The position numbers were made by a program, and so were the translations under genes. Shown here piece by piece: positions 63,958 through 64,000 of a DNA stretch of 64,000 nucleotides. The stretch is from Parafrigoribacterium_A soli. GTDB taxonomy: Bacteria; Actinomycetota; Actinomycetes; Actinomycetales; Microbacteriaceae. The number at the start of each line of letters is the position of its first letter. Position 1 is the first letter of the stretch. The DNA is taken from the NCBI RefSeq assembly GCF_040227235.1, contig NZ_JBELNZ010000002.1, positions 186,001 to 250,000 on the forward strand. The letters run 5' to 3'. The notes under the pieces are model-generated. The model was not told the origin of the DNA and made no database searches. It saw only the letters and a list, made by a program, of their open reading frames with translations.

Positions 63958-64000
63958 AAGTCATCTTCGACTGCCGCTACACCCGATTCGAGCGGCACGA
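63954..64000 (+). CDS. Glycosyltransferase, N-terminal start (partial)
   Basis: Only the first 15 codons are present: a GTG start overlapping the hydrolase stop and reading MKVIFDCRYTRFERHD. This opening strand (IFDCRYTR) is that of GT4-family glycosyltransferases of actinobacteria. The rest of the gene lies outside the window, so the call is provisional. Confidence 0.6.
   Translation, partial: MKVIFDCRYTRFERH

Overview
The window is a high-GC chromosomal segment of an actinobacterium, most likely a member of the Microbacteriaceae. The support is the presence of RbpA, WhiA, OpcA, an ANTAR response regulator of PdtaR type, DUF3099 and a GT4-type glycogen synthase, together with actinobacterial gene orders (polA–HPr–rpsA–coaE–uvrB–uvrA–uvrC–rapZ–whiA; gap–pgk–tpiA–secG–rbpA; pgl–opcA–zwf–pgi–tal–tkt–ctaB–ctaA–suf). 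Many genes start with GTG or TTG. Several have a TANNNT −10 box 6–8 nt before the start codon, which implies leaderless mRNAs. No insertion sequence, integrase, CRISPR array or prophage was seen.

Layout. (1) 1–1608: the tail of gltD and pyruvate kinase. (2) 1672–13737: a compact accessory catabolic island of ten transcription-coupled or divergent genes plus a MarR regulator. It holds an APC permease, an acetoacetate-decarboxylase-family protein, a glutamine-synthetase-like γ-glutamyl ligase, a class I glutamine-amidotransferase-like protein, a cytochrome P450, MarR, a PuuD-type γ-glutamyl hydrolase, and an operon of HpaE-like aldehyde dehydrogenase, HpaD-like extradiol dioxygenase, fumarylacetoacetase-family protein, ferredoxin and ferredoxin reductase. 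All four divergent promoter regions carry a shared 20-bp inverted repeat (five copies). (3) 14020–14102: tRNA-Leu(CAA), then pdtaR, a thioesterase, polA, HPr, a DUF885 protein, rpsA and coaE. (4) 22351–32809: uvrB, a methyltransferase, uvrA, uvrC, rapZ, whiA and sodA. (5) 32922–36684: lower glycolysis (gap, pgk, tpiA), secG and rbpA. (6) 36769–44959: a leftward pentose-phosphate operon. (7) 45236–51483: heme A synthesis (ctaB, ctaA) and a Suf Fe–S operon that contains a Rieske protein but no sufS, sufU or sufR. (8) 51523–64000: bioY, an ABC-F protein, SURF1 and two small proteins, fabG, serB, glgC and glgA diverging, an ABC ATPase, L31 type B, a DnaQ-like exonuclease, trehalose synthase, an α/β hydrolase and the start of a glycosyltransferase.

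The main discovery candidate is the island at 1672–13737. Its genes fit a route in which an amine is imported and γ-glutamylated, oxidised by a P450 fed by its own ferredoxin and reductase, and de-glutamylated, with a catecholic intermediate then opened by meta cleavage. The operator set defines it as one regulon whose limits match the gene cluster. The substrate is inferred only as an aromatic amine or related compound. The remaining genes are ordinary housekeeping functions.
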